A DNA stretch of 64,000 bases from an uncultured Bacteroidales bacterium (GCA_900542355.1 UQNE01000002.1:171909-235908); one strand, 5' to 3'; counted from the first letter of the stretch, positions 25,804 to 35,800 are shown. Notes: a model not told the origin generated them from the sequence alone. Numbers and translations: made by a program.

Positions 25804-25833
25804 ATCGCTTTCCCGATTCGCTTTTCAGTTTCT

Positions 25834-26460
25834 ATGCAAGATCGTTTGGTAACGCAACATCGTATCTTGGGTATCGACCCCGGTACGCTTTTTATGGGCT
25901 ATGCGCTGTTGGATAGCGCAGGGCAGCGCGTGCAGTTGGTCGATTTCGGCGTGCTCGATGTACATAAGTTAGACGGACAGTATGCGCGTTTGCAGCGTGA
26001 GTTCTTTTTCTTGCAAGAGTTGATCGACCAATATAAGCCTACCGAGTTGGCTATCGAGACACAGTTCGTGGACAAGAACCCGCAGACGATGATTAAGATT
26101 GTGCATGCGCAAGGAGTGGCTATTGCGGCGGCTCTGAGTCGCGACATCCCCATAAATGAGTACTCGCCGATGAAGATAAAGATGGCTATCACGGGCAACG
26201 GCCATTCGAGCAAGGAGCAAGTGGCGGGAATGTTGCAGCGGTTCTTGCATATCCCCGATGCCGATATGCCCAAGAAACTCGATGCCACCGATGCTTTGGG
26301 TATCGCCTACTGCCATTTCTTGCAACTCGGTTTACCCCTTACCGACGAGCACGCAGCCAAAGACTGGACTACCTTCGCCAAACGCAAAGGCCTCACCACC
26401 GCTGCCTCCACCACCCCCAATCAGCAACTCCTCGCCGCCCTCCGCCAATCGAAGAAATAG
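25834..26460 (+). CDS. ruvC: RuvC, Holliday-junction resolvase
   Basis: A 208-residue protein that cleaves four-way DNA junctions with RuvAB. The RNase H-like catalytic acidic residues are all present: D15 in LGIDPGT, E75 in LAIETQF, and D150 and D153 in KKLDATDALGIAYCH. The conserved EYSPMKIKMAITGNGHSSKEQV stretch lies between them. The final 20 residues are extra and Ala- and Thr-rich compared with shorter homologues. It is the last gene of the FtsB-like cluster. Confidence 0.96.
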   Translation: MQDRLVTQHRILGIDPGTLFMGYALLDSAGQRVQLVDFGVLDVHKLDGQYARLQREFFFLQELIDQYKPTELAIETQFVDKNPQTMIKIVHAQGVAIAAALSRDIPINEYSPMKIKMAITGNGHSSKEQVAGMLQRFLHIPDADMPKKLDATDALGIAYCHFLQLGLPLTDEHAAKDWTTFAKRKGLTTAASTTPNQQLLAALRQSKK

Positions 26461-26508
26461 CCGATCGGACTGCTTTCTGCTTTTTTTCTGCAAAATATAT
26501 CCCCATTT

Positions 26509-26540
26509 TTTGGTATATTGGTTTTTTTGTCGTACCTTTG
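26509..26540 (+). promoter_or_regulatory. Promoter of the ferredoxin gene
   Basis: TTTG (26509-26512) and TACCTTTG (26533-26540), 20-bp spacer, giving a leader of about 160 nt. Confidence 0.8.
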
Positions 26541-26704
26541 CACCGCAATTCGCTTTTTGCTAACTTTGCTTGGCAGAATAGAGGTAGTCGCAGACAAAGC
26601 GACTGCAAGTGAAAAGACAATGATTGCCCACTACGATGATATGGATATATCGTCATGTGTGGTAATAGTAAGAAAAAATAATAACTAATATAACAGATAC
26701 AACT

Positions 26705-26872
26705 ATGGCTTATGTAATTTCTGATGACTGCATTGCATGCGGTACATGTAAAGACGAATGCCCGATGGGCGCAATCTCTGAGGGTAGCGAGCACTATTCG
26801 ATCAACCCCGATATCTGCACCGAGTGCGGTACTTGCGCAGATGTTTGCCCGAGCGGTGCTATCTCGAAATAA
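26705..26872 (+). CDS. 2[4Fe-4S] ferredoxin
   Basis: A 55-residue protein beginning MAYVISDDCIACGTCKDECP and containing a second cluster motif CTECGTCADVCPSGAIS. The two CxxCxxCxxxCP motifs are the signature of clostridial-type ferredoxins carrying two 4Fe-4S clusters. It serves as a low-potential electron carrier for anaerobic metabolism, such as pyruvate:ferredoxin oxidoreductase. It has its own promoter and a strong downstream terminator, so it is a single-gene transcript. Confidence 0.95.
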   Translation: MAYVISDDCIACGTCKDECPMGAISEGSEHYSINPDICTECGTCADVCPSGAISK

Positions 26873-26875
26873 GAC

Positions 26876-26990
26876 CTATAAGGTAATCTTCTTAGGTAAT
26901 CCTTTTGGGTAATTCTCTTTGATGAATCCCATTAGGTGATTCTCTTTGACGAATTCTCTTAGGTGATTCTCTTTGGCAATTACCTCTCGG
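26876..26990 (+). repeat. Degenerate tandem repeat after the ferredoxin gene
   Basis: Imperfect units of about 26 bp (TTAGGTGATTCTCTTTGACGAATTC type, each made of two related half-units of 12-14 bp) run from the stop codon to the terminator. No coding potential is seen. Confidence 0.6.
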
Positions 26991-27000
26991 TCTATTCCCA

Positions 27001-27045
27001 ACATCGGCTGTCTGACACGAGGTCAGACAGCCGATGTTATTTTTG
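27001..27045. terminator. Bidirectional terminator between ferredoxin and the helicase remnant
   Basis: A perfect 16-bp stem (27001-27016 with 27022-27037) with loop ACGAG and a T-rich 3' side (GTTATTTTTG). It separates converging genes. Confidence 0.9.
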
Positions 27046-27075
27046 TTGATGTCCTTCTCGACCGTTTGGGGAATT

Positions 27076-28617
27076 TTATAAATTGCGGAGGATGTCTATA
27101 AATTCGGCGTAGGTATAGGCTCCATCTTCGTGGCGATTTTGGTAAACAAGGAAGTAACGATAATTGCTGCCTGCTTGGTTTGCCCAAAGGTTGCCGAGTA
27201 GGATTTTGTTAACCGCATCGAGATGGTCGCCTTTGGTTTCCAACAGGATGATTTTGCCACGCTTTGTACGGATTATGAAATCGGGATAGTGGTTGATAAA
27301 CCCATTGATGCGGAAATCTGTGCGTTCTCGGTTTCGCATCCACCATTCGACATTATCAAGGTTCGCCACTTCATTGATTACTTGCCGCTCAAAGCCATTG
27401 ACTTCCTCCTCGGCGGAGTGCAACATCTTGATGATACTTTGCTGCGGATTGGATAATACTATTTCGTTCGGCAGTGCAAAGTATGGGCGTGTATAGATTT
27501 TGCCGGTGTCTAACCATTTGCGGAACAGTTTGATTTTGTATTGTTTTTCCAATTCGAGTATCTCCTTTTTGAGGAGTTGTGTGTATTCATTGATGTGCAG
27601 GAGAAAGGTATCGTAGTCGTTCTCCTTGAAATTCACCAACTTACGATCGATGTATCCTTGTATGTCTTTTTGCGTGAGAGGTAGCATCTGTCCCATCAGA
27701 TTAGCGACTTCTTTGCTGCAGCGTGTGCGTTTGCTATCCGGATTGTCGGCTTGCATGATATAGTTGATGATGATGCCGTAGGCCTTATCTTTGATTTGCT
27801 CATAACGCGGTGTGTGGTCGTCGGTGTCGGCAGATATATCCACTTTGTAGAGGGTTGTTTGTGCTGTCTCAAAAGAGAATGGCTCTGCCGATTGTGAGGC
27901 AAGGCGAAAGTCTTGCAGCAGGTCTTCGCCTTCTAATCGATGTTCTTGGTTGTCTTCACTGAACAGGCTACCTGTGTTTTCTTCGCGTATAAAGAATTGG
28001 GGGATGCGAATTGCTTGCGCTTGTGCGGCGAATAGCGATTGCATTGTGGCTTTCTTGACGCTTGTTGCCAGTTCTACCGGGACAGTTTCGCCTGTGATTT
28101 GTTGCAGTTGCTGTTCCATATCTTCAGATTGTTGTTGTGCGGTGTTGAGAATTTGTGCTACTTCGCCAGACGCATTGTCCGATGAAGTATTTGCGGTATC
28201 ATACCGGAAAGTAATCGTATGGGCATTGTCGGTGTCGTCTGTTGGTGTGGGTGGGAGTATGGCTTCGGGAAATAGTGATTGGGGAGTGGCTATAGGTGGT
28301 GTAGGTTGTGAATCTTGGCTGATGTCTATGGCGCGGTAGTCGCGTGCTGAAAAGCCTGCGTGGTTTAGTCCTTTGACGACACTATCCAATGTCTCTTGAA
28401 ACTTTGCGGAAGCGGTCAGCACATAGCAGAGGTTGAGTACATCGTTTGTGTTGTGGTGAGCATACGGAAGGCGTAATACTCGCCCCACTATCTGCTCCAC
28501 ATCGATACTGGAGGACTTGTCTGCCAGCGATGCCAAGATATAGGCAAAGGGGCAGTCCCATCCCTCTTTGGTGCGTGAGGCTGTAAATATAGTGCGTGTA
28601 TGAAATGCGGAGAGGGT
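27076..28617 (-). pseudogene. 5'-truncated type III-like helicase-nuclease (Res subunit remnant)
   Basis: The frame is open from about 28644 but has no usable start codon. Its first recognisable residues, near 28605, are already helicase motif V (ASRTKEGWDCPFAYILASL), followed by motif VI (QIVGRVLRLP). The Walker A and DEAD-box half is missing. The remaining roughly 500 residues include a C-terminal nuclease-like segment (PDFIIRTKRGKIILLETKGDH) with the D and ExK of PD-(D/E)xK enzymes, as in type III restriction subunits. An in-frame stop (28645-28647) lies just upstream. It is probably a decaying restriction gene; reading from the TTG at 28536 would be an artefact. Confidence 0.8.
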
Positions 28618-28644
28618 AGGGATGGATAGTTTGGGAATTGTTAT

Positions 28645-29250
28645 TTATTAGTCTATTTTAATATATTGTGTAGTTTTAGGGTGTTATGTAGAGGTGGTGT
28701 GGGGATGGTAAGGGGACAGCGAGGGTATTGTCAGACTATGGTCGGATTCGCTTAACCACATACTAATCACATACTAATCACCTACTAATTACATACTATG
28801 GTCAGCAGACAGACAGGGGTAGAATGGGGAATGAATGATAGATTAAAAAAGATAAGTGTATTTAGGGGCTCTATGGAGAGAGAATAGGATAGCGGATGGT
28901 GCGTAGGCGGAGAGGGTAGGCGGAGAGCGGTGGGATGGATGGTGGGCGGGTATGGAAGGGAGAGTGGAGAGTGGTGGAATGGATGGTGGGCGGGCTTGGC
29001 AAGCCCGTGGCAGGGACACTTTGCGGGCGGGGGGGCTAGTGTGAGGGGAGCAAGGAAAGGACAGAGAAGGAATGAAAAGGCGCAAAGATGAGGGGAGAGG
29101 GGAAATAAAACGGCGCAAAGAATGGATAAAAGGAGAGAAATAGGGGGAAGGAATAGGAAAAGGAATAGGGAAGGAATAGAAAAGGGAAGGGCTGAGATAG
29201 GGGATTGGAGGGGGTGGAAAGGGGATTTTTTAGGAATTTTTGGGGTGTTG
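28645..29250. other. 600-bp gene-free polypurine region
   Basis: It holds an 11-bp tandem array (28757-28800) and a strongly purine-rich plus strand (about 28850-29240) with many GG and GGG runs. Minus-strand open frames here are low-complexity Pro/Ser/Leu translations with no protein character. Confidence 0.7.
28757..29240 (-). repeat. Composite element 3: 11-bp array plus polypurine tract (inverted)
   Basis: Four 11-bp units, CACATACTAAT twice, CACCTACTAAT and TACATACTATG (28757-28800), sit next to about 390 bp of polypurine plus strand. On the minus strand the order is polypyrimidine tract then array, the same as at 22540-22745 and 52380-52640, though the unit sequence differs. Confidence 0.65.
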
Positions 29251-29282
29251 TTTGCGTATTCCAAAGTTTTATAGTACCTTTG
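29251..29282 (+). promoter_or_regulatory. Promoter of the sigma-54 activator gene
   Basis: TTTG (29251-29254) and TACCTTTG (29275-29282), 20-bp spacer. The start codon at 29300 would lie only about 11 nt after the transcription start. Confidence 0.8.
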
Positions 29283-29299
29283 CGTGTCAATTTGTCAGT

Positions 29300-30520
29300 A
29301 TGCGTATGACTTCAGAAGAACTACAAAATATCAAGCGGAGGTTTGAGATAATCGGTAATAGTCCGCTGTTGAACCGCGATATAGAGGTGGCTGTGCAGGT
29401 GGCTCGTACTGATTTGAGCGTGTTGGTAACGGGTGAATCGGGTGTGGGAAAAGAGCATTTCCCCAAGATCATCCATGCTTATTCCGCTCGCAAGCACGGT
29501 CCGTACTTTGCCGTGAACTGCGGTGCCATCCCCGAAGGTACGATAGATAGTGAACTCTTTGGGCATGAGAAAGGTGCTTTTACCGATGCTAAGGCCGAGC
29601 GCAAGGGGTATTTTGAGATTGCCAACGGTGGTACGCTCTTCTTAGATGAGGTGGGCGAACTGCCGATTCAGACGCAGGTGCGTTTGTTGCGCGTATTGGA
29701 GACGGGCGAGTTTATTCGCATGGGTTCGAGCCAAGTGCAGAAGACCAATGTGCGCGTGGTGGCTGCGACCAATCTGAATATGGCGAAGGCGATACAGAAC
29801 GGTCGTTTTCGCGAGGATTTGTACTACCGTCTGAATACGGTGGAGATACGCGTACCGGCCTTGCGCGACCGCAAAGAGGATATTCCACTCCTGTTCCGTA
29901 AGTTCTCGTTGGACTTCTGCAACAAGTACAGTATGCCGCCTTTGTCGCTCAATGAGGAGGCAACTCGCCTGCTGCAATCGTACTACTGGAATGGTAACAT
30001 TCGTCAGTTGAAGAACATAGCCGAGCAGGTATCAGTCATAGAGATGGACCACCATATCAATGCAGAGACGCTGAGCCGTTATCTGCCTGATAATGAGCGT
30101 CAGAACGGTTTGGCTGTAGCCTCTCGACCGAGCGGAGAGGGTGGGGGCAAAGACTATGCGCATGAGATAGGCGTGCTCTACAAGATGATGATGAGCATGC
30201 AGCAAGAGATACGCGAACTGAAAGAGAAAGACACCCATGCTCCGCAGATACAAGATACGGCCACGCTCTATTCTACGCCGACTCCGCACCCCTTGATACA
30301 AGGGCAAGAGGCTGCACCCGTGCATACGGCGGACTATGTACAAGAGGCAGAGGTGGTGAATGCGGAGAGCAATCAGCACATACAGAGCCTGGAGGATACG
30401 CAGCGGGAGTTGATAGCACATACCCTGGAGCAATGCAACGGCAACCGCAAAACCGCTGCCGGCAGGTTGGGCATCTCGGAGCGAACGCTCTATCGCAAGA
30501 TAAAAGAGTATGGACTATAA
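29300..30520 (+). CDS. Sigma-54-interacting transcriptional activator without receiver domain, GAFTDA variant
   Basis: 406 residues from the ATG at 29300, chosen because the promoter sits just upstream; an ATG at 29306 is also possible. Residues about 15-260 form an AAA+ domain: Walker A GESGVGKE, Walker B GGTLFLDEVGELP and the R-finger region FREDLYYRLNTVEIRVP. The sigma-54 loop reads GAFTDA, not the canonical GAFTGA. A Gln- and Thr-rich linker follows, then a Fis-type helix-turn-helix at the C-terminus (CNGNRKTAAGRLGISERTLYRKIKEYGL). There is no sensory domain. It is 14 bp from an LptE-like gene, so it is likely in an envelope-related operon. Confidence 0.92.
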   Translation: MRMTSEELQNIKRRFEIIGNSPLLNRDIEVAVQVARTDLSVLVTGESGVGKEHFPKIIHAYSARKHGPYFAVNCGAIPEGTIDSELFGHEKGAFTDAKAERKGYFEIANGGTLFLDEVGELPIQTQVRLLRVLETGEFIRMGSSQVQKTNVRVVAATNLNMAKAIQNGRFREDLYYRLNTVEIRVPALRDRKEDIPLLFRKFSLDFCNKYSMPPLSLNEEATRLLQSYYWNGNIRQLKNIAEQVSVIEMDHHINAETLSRYLPDNERQNGLAVASRPSGEGGGKDYAHEIGVLYKMMMSMQQEIRELKEKDTHAPQIQDTATLYSTPTPHPLIQGQEAAPVHTADYVQEAEVVNAESNQHIQSLEDTQRELIAHTLEQCNGNRKTAAGRLGISERTLYRKIKEYGL

Positions 30521-30534
30521 ACGCTAATCTGCTT

Positions 30535-31050
30535 ATGCTCAGGTATTTACAACGCTTATTGCTGCTCGTGGTGTGCGTTTGGTTGCTGCCAAGTTGCGCT
30601 ATCTCGTATAAGTTCAACGGTGCGAATATCGACTACTCGAAGACGCACTCGGTGTCGATAGCGGACTTCCCGAACAACGCTGCGATGGTGAACCCCGCAT
30701 TGAGCAACGACCTAAGCGAGGGCATCCGCGACTTGTTTCAGCGTCAGACGCGGCTACAGGTGCTGCGCAAGGGGGGCGACCTGGAGATAGAAGGGGAGAT
30801 TATCGGGTACGACCTGACGGCGATGGCTATCTCGGCAGACAGTTACTCGGCAGAGACCAAACTGACAATCCGTATTCAAGTGCGTTTTACCAATAATATC
30901 AACCCCGAAGAGAGTTTTGAGAAGACCTACAGCGCATACCAGACTTTCGATTCGTCGCGTATGTTGAGCGATGTGCAAGACGAACTCTGCGCCACGATGA
31001 TAACCGAACTATCGGAGAGTATCTACAACGATACCGTAGCCAAATGGTAG
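30535..31050 (+). CDS. lptE: LptE-like LPS-assembly lipoprotein
   Basis: 171 residues from the ATG at 30535. A lipobox (VWLLPSC, cysteine near residue 22) is followed by AISYKFNGANIDYSKTHSVSI and an alpha/beta fold with LSNDLSEGIRDLFQRQTRLQVL, then LEIEGEIIGYDLTAMAI. This is the pattern of Bacteroidota LptE, the outer-membrane lipoprotein that plugs LptD during lipopolysaccharide assembly. The gene follows the sigma-54 activator by 14 bp. Confidence 0.8.
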   Translation: MLRYLQRLLLLVVCVWLLPSCAISYKFNGANIDYSKTHSVSIADFPNNAAMVNPALSNDLSEGIRDLFQRQTRLQVLRKGGDLEIEGEIIGYDLTAMAISADSYSAETKLTIRIQVRFTNNINPEESFEKTYSAYQTFDSSRMLSDVQDELCATMITELSESIYNDTVAKW

Positions 31051-31099
31051 GTCGCAAGCGGCTGTTTGCGTGTGTTTTTTAGGTGTTTTTCATAAATAA

Positions 31100-31131
31100 T
31101 TTGGTAGAACCAAAAAAAAGCAGTAACTTTG
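31100..31131 (+). promoter_or_regulatory. Promoter of secG
   Basis: TTTG (31100-31103) and TAACTTTG (31124-31131), 20-bp spacer, leader about 70 nt. Confidence 0.8.
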
Positions 31132-31206
31132 CGCCCCAATGTGGTGCGTATCTGCTTTTAGGGCGGTGCGTTCACAGCAAGAATTGAAAATTTAATACTT
31201 ACTACT

Positions 31207-31560
31207 ATGTATAATTTTCTTACTATCCTTATCGTAATTGCAGCCATACTGCTCACTCTCTTAGTGCTTGTACAGAATAGCAAAGGCGGCGGATTGGCTA
31301 CAAGTTTTGCCGGGGGCAACCAAGTGATGGGTGCGCCTAAGACGGCTGATTTCTTGGAGAAAGCCAGTTGGACTCTCATCGCCATCATCGTGGTGCTGAG
31401 TATTGCAGCAGTTGGTTTCAGCAAAGGACAACAACACCAAGACGCCAACGAAAGCCAGATCAAGGAGCAAGTGCAAGAGGCTGCCGATGTGATGCAGACC
31501 GCTGCTCCTGCTGCCGATTTCAATGCAGAAGGTGCCGCTGAAGAGCCTGCTGCTGAGTAA
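31207..31560 (+). CDS. secG: SecG, preprotein translocase subunit
   Basis: A 117-residue protein with two TM helices (FLTILIVIAAILLTLLVLV and TLIAIIVVLSIAAVGFS) around the conserved loop QNSKGGGLATSFAGGNQVMG. The SecG core is followed by a Glu-, Gln- and Ala-rich C-terminal extension of about 45 residues, common in Bacteroidota. It supports SecYE-driven export of the many secreted proteins in this genome. Confidence 0.95.
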   Translation: MYNFLTILIVIAAILLTLLVLVQNSKGGGLATSFAGGNQVMGAPKTADFLEKASWTLIAIIVVLSIAAVGFSKGQQHQDANESQIKEQVQEAADVMQTAAPAADFNAEGAAEEPAAE

Positions 31561-31589
31561 TTGATTGAGAAACAATAAGTTGCAAATAA

Positions 31590-31627
31590 TATGGGCTACC
31601 TATGCGATAGGTAGCCCATATTGCTTT
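31590..31627. terminator. Bidirectional terminator between secG and the hydrolase gene
   Basis: A perfect 14-bp stem (31590-31603 with 31607-31620), GCG loop and T-rich flank on the plus strand. It sits between converging genes. Confidence 0.85.
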
Positions 31628-32712
31628 TAGCGGATGTCGATATGCTCGATGGGTTGTACTTGCGGGGCATCCAACGGTACAGATTGGTACTTCACACGGC
31701 GGAAGTTGATATTGCCGAGGTTGATACAGCGGATGGTGGAGTTGTACATTGTTCTGTAGTATAGGCGTTTACCTTGCAGGTCGCAAGCGATGGTCCATTG
31801 TGTGGCACTGGGGATGTCGGCAACGGCTTGTCCTTCGGCGAACTGTACGCCGATAGGGATGTCAAAATTGTTCAGAATATGGAAGGCTTGTATCGCTGTT
31901 TCTTCTCGGTCGCTCAGTTTGGGCGCAGATGATTGGAAGAAAGCCGCCCGCACAAAGCGCGACGGGGGTGTCATATCGCCCGGGATACCATGCAGTCCGC
32001 CACCGCCGCCGAATGCGTTGAGCGTCATATCGCCGATTTGGCGCGTGCTGATAGTGCCTGTAGAGAGGTTGATGTAGTTGTTGAGGTTAGTTAGGTGCCA
32101 CTCGAATCCCGGGGCGTTGGTGAGTACACCCAAGGTGTTTTCGTAGCAATGCAGTTGGCGGTTGACTATCTCGATAACGATTTGTCTGCCGCTTGGTTCG
32201 GTTACGCGCCAGTGTACGGTAGAACTGCGCGGGTCGATACCTACGATATGCACCAGCGGAAGGGCATCTTTCAATTCGTCGATGGTCTTAAAGTTGCTCA
32301 GTATCCATGCTACCAACTGAAAGTCGCTGATAGTCTGCGATTTGAAGGCTTCATCATAGTCCTCGTACTGCCCATATTGCGGAAAATAGAACAGACCTGC
32401 TTCCAAGCCGGCTTCATTCATACCGTTCATTACAAACTCCGGCTGCTCAACGGTTAGCCCCACATAGCCGTATTTGGCGGTAAATTTCTTTCCGTTTTGC
32501 GTACCATCGGGCAGAAACGATTGCTGCTTATGCCCGCGGGGAACAACTACATAGCCGCTGTGGAGTGCCTCCGCCGCCCATTCGATAGTGCGTGCCGTTA
32601 CCGTTTCGCCCTGCCGGGTATGCAAGGTGATACCCGTACATGCCTGTGCTTCAACTATGTAGGATAGGCTACATAGCAAGCAGATACCTGATAAAAGGAG
32701 ATGTTGTTTCAT
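31627..32712 (-). CDS. Choloylglycine hydrolase-family Ntn amidase (bile salt hydrolase / penicillin V acylase type)
   Basis: A 361-residue exported protein whose signal peptide ends just before the nucleophile: EAQ-A-C25-T-G. In this Ntn family the cysteine becomes the first residue of the active enzyme. The arginine 16 residues on (R41 in TARTIEW) corresponds to R18 of bile salt hydrolases. E44 stands where aspartate is usual, a conservative difference. Family asparagines occur in MNGMNEAGLEAG and VLTNAPGFEWH. It hydrolyses amide bonds of conjugated bile acids, penicillin V or acyl-homoserine lactones. Which one cannot be told here, though a gut origin would favour bile salts. Confidence 0.88.
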   Translation of the reverse strand: MKQHLLLSGICLLCSLSYIVEAQACTGITLHTRQGETVTARTIEWAAEALHSGYVVVPRGHKQQSFLPDGTQNGKKFTAKYGYVGLTVEQPEFVMNGMNEAGLEAGLFYFPQYGQYEDYDEAFKSQTISDFQLVAWILSNFKTIDELKDALPLVHIVGIDPRSSTVHWRVTEPSGRQIVIEIVNRQLHCYENTLGVLTNAPGFEWHLTNLNNYINLSTGTISTRQIGDMTLNAFGGGGGLHGIPGDMTPPSRFVRAAFFQSSAPKLSDREETAIQAFHILNNFDIPIGVQFAEGQAVADIPSATQWTIACDLQGKRLYYRTMYNSTIRCINLGNINFRRVKYQSVPLDAPQVQPIEHIDIR

Positions 32713-32778
32713 AATTCAACAGAATTTAGAGGTTAATAATTTGGATAAGATAGCAGCAATTTGCTACATATAAATAGA

Positions 32779-32786
32779 CAAATATA
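32779..32786 (-). promoter_or_regulatory. Possible -7 element of the hydrolase gene
   Basis: On the minus strand TATATTTG matches TAnnTTTG, but no TTTG lies at the right distance. The same bases form a near match to a sigma-54 site (TGGCAC...TTTGT, GG-N10-GT instead of GC). Either reading is weak. Confidence 0.3.
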
Positions 32787-32846
32787 GTGCCACAAGTGAT
32801 TCTACTCGCCTTATCTTTGTATCTTTGTGTAAATTTTAGCGAAAAG

Positions 32847-32878
32847 TTTGCATTTTTGCAGTTGTTTTTGTAACTTTG
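32847..32878 (+). promoter_or_regulatory. Promoter of the giant repeat-protein gene
   Basis: TTTG (32847-32850) and TAACTTTG (32871-32878), 20-bp spacer. The start codon is at 32895, so the leader is very short. Confidence 0.8.
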
Positions 32879-32894
32879 TGCGATTTTTATACAC

Positions 32895-35800
32895 ATGAAA
32901 CGATTATTCTTCCTTATATTGGGTGTGCTTTCTATGGTGGTGCTGTCTGCGCAACAGGTGGTTACTACCGAAGGCACCGAGTACTGGCTCACATTTTTAA
33001 ACAATGCGAAGTGGGACCCGCAAGACGATTTGAATGACGGCAAAAAGTTCGAGTTGGAGTTGGTGGTAACGGCACGCCAAGCCACGCAGGTGCGGGTGGA
33101 ACTTCGCGGTGCAGTGATTGCAACGCTCAATGTGCCTGCGGGCGGAACGGCGGAACAATCGCTTGTGAATTGGCAGAAACAGATTTATCTGCTGGAGAGC
33201 CAAAATGCGAACCTCTATCAGGGCTTGCGTGTCTATACGGAGGATAAAAACACACCATTTACCTGCTATACCTATACTCGTACGGGCGACCCCGGTATCT
33301 CGTTGCGAGATATTGCAATGGTCTATCCTGTGGACTTGTTGGACAAGGAGTATTTTATTCAAACCTACCCGGATGATGACTACTCAACGCAATTAGCCTT
33401 TGTGGTAACGGAGGACAATACCGATGTGCAGGTGTTCCCTACTTATTTGACCTTGCAGCAAACGCCACTTGCGTGGACCAACCTGCGGAAAGGAACGGCG
33501 GTGTTGGTAGCCTCTGCACCCCACCAGGGTACGAATAGTTCGGTCGGTTTGTCGGGTACGCGTGTCTGTGCCTCGAAACCGATTGCCGTTTTTAATGGTA
33601 ACCAAGCCACTAAAAGTCCATACGATGGTGCATACTCGTCGGGATATATGGTAGAGCAGACTTTGCCTATCGTACAGTGGGGTACTAAGTTCTATTTGGC
33701 GTTGCTCGGTAATACCAAAAGCAATTCGTATGTCATCACGGCTGCGTACGACAATACTGAGTTTCAGATGCTCGGCTATGATGAGGACTTAGATCAAGTG
33801 GTAACTCAAACGGTTACGCTCAATCGTGGCGAATCGATTGACCCGAATCTATTGGATGAGTATGTAAAACAAGATGTGATTATCACATCCAAACCGGCAT
33901 TGTGCTATGTCTATACCACTGCCGCTGCGGCTAACTATTTCCGACCAAACAATATGGGTAACTCTTGTAGTGCTATGTTGCCTGCATGGGAACACCGTAT
34001 AAAGTCGATGCCGTTTATTACCAAGAAGTTGGACCCACTGAATCTTAACTCGGAAAAGCACTTCATCTATGTGGTTACGCCTACGGCTGATACCGATAAA
34101 CTGACCTTAGACGGGCAGCCTGTCGCGGCGTCTGCGTTTACACCATTTACCTCCGACCCCTCGATGTCGTTTGCCTCTCTGCGTGTCTCTGTGGATAATG
34201 GGCACGGGCATTTGTTGGAAACAACGGGTGAAGGCTTTGTGGGTATGGTTTATGATATTGCTGCGGCGCAAGCCAATTTCTATACACTTGGTTTCCATTA
34301 TTTGCCCTACCAAGACTCGCTGTTCGTTACCAATACCGAGGATGTGATGTCGCCGACTTCGTATGGCCTTGCGCGGATGAACCAAGGTTGGTACCAGCGT
34401 CAGAACGATGAGTTCCCCGCCGACCAAAACCGATTGGATACGGCGGTGATATGCGAGAATACAACGCTCAACTGGTTAGTACAGACTTATATCCAAGGGA
34501 ATACAAGTCCGGTGGTATGGGAGTTGTACGATGTGTCAGACGATAGCGGCATTCCTAATCTGATAGATACCTATCGCGATGAGTCGCCTGCTACGACTAC
34601 CATGCACCGTTGGCAACATCTCTTTGTGTTGCCCCAGGAGAAAAACCTCGAACCGGGTAATCGCGAACCCTATCGCCTGTTCCGATTGGACGCTATCTTG
34701 CATAAGGCGCACACTATCTGTACGAGTTTGGAGGACGAGTTGGATACCTTGCAGATGGTGGTGCGTGTCAATCGTGTGTACAACGATACAGTGCATCGGG
34801 TGATTTGCTTGGGAGATGAGTTTCGGTTCTTCTACGACAATATGGATTGCCAAGGCAACCTCGCTCACCAAGTGCCGCAACAAGAGATTACATCATTTGT
34901 CGGGGATAAGACTGCGGGCGATTATTCTACACCTTTCTCGTGGAAAGCACGCTTAGGGCAGAACCTGTTTACACGCCGATACCAAACCATTAACGGGTGC
35001 GACTCTATCTCTACTTTGGATTTGTTTGTCTGTGATACATTCCGTATCGTAGATACCATACATATCTGTGATAATCAGCGTATTACTTGGCAGCATAATA
35101 CTTATGCGGGAACGAAGTATAAGGGCAGAAGTACGCATGTCGTGCAAGACTCTGCCGTGTTTGAAGCACCATACAAAACGCGTTGGTGTCCTTGTATGGA
35201 GAACGACCAATACCCTGCTTTTGTAGGCTGCGACAGTACCTACGAGTTGCACTTGTATGTTCACCCCACCTACCAAGATACTATCGAAGCCGAGATGTGT
35301 ATCAACGGCGATTCGGCTCAAGCCTATCTATGGGATATTCACGAGGGCGCAGACCAACTGGCAATAACTATCAAGAACCCCACAATGAAGCAAGCCGATG
35401 GCTATTGGGATGGGTATTTCCATGATTCGCTTAAGACAAAGACCTGCCCGGATTGTACCAATGGCTTAGGTTGCGATAGCGTGCGTGTCTTACACCTAGT
35501 TATCCCTGACTCATACTATTTCGAGGAAACGGTAGATTTCTGCGGTGCGCACTATGATTACGATTTGCTGTCGATGGTGAGTGATGCGTATGTTTGGTCA
35601 GGACACCCCAATGGGGCGCACCTCACGCAAAGTGGCGACTATTACGACTCGTGTCATACAGTTGCCGGTTGCGACTCTATCTACCATCTCGCTTTGTCGG
35701 TTCATTCGCCTTCTTTGGATGTGGACCGCTATACAATGCCCAACAACCAAACCTACACTTGGCACGGTCAGACCTACGGACCTTTCCCCGATAGTTGGAA

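Noticed and set aside
28536..28536. TTG at 28536 as start of an intact 486-residue protein
   Set aside because: The upstream codons continue the helicase motif V in frame, so this is the middle of a truncated gene, not a start.
28785..29264. Minus-strand open frames of 90-160 residues in the polypurine region
   Set aside because: They are Pro/Ser/Leu-rich translations of a low-complexity tract in overlapping frames, with no domain, signal or promoter.
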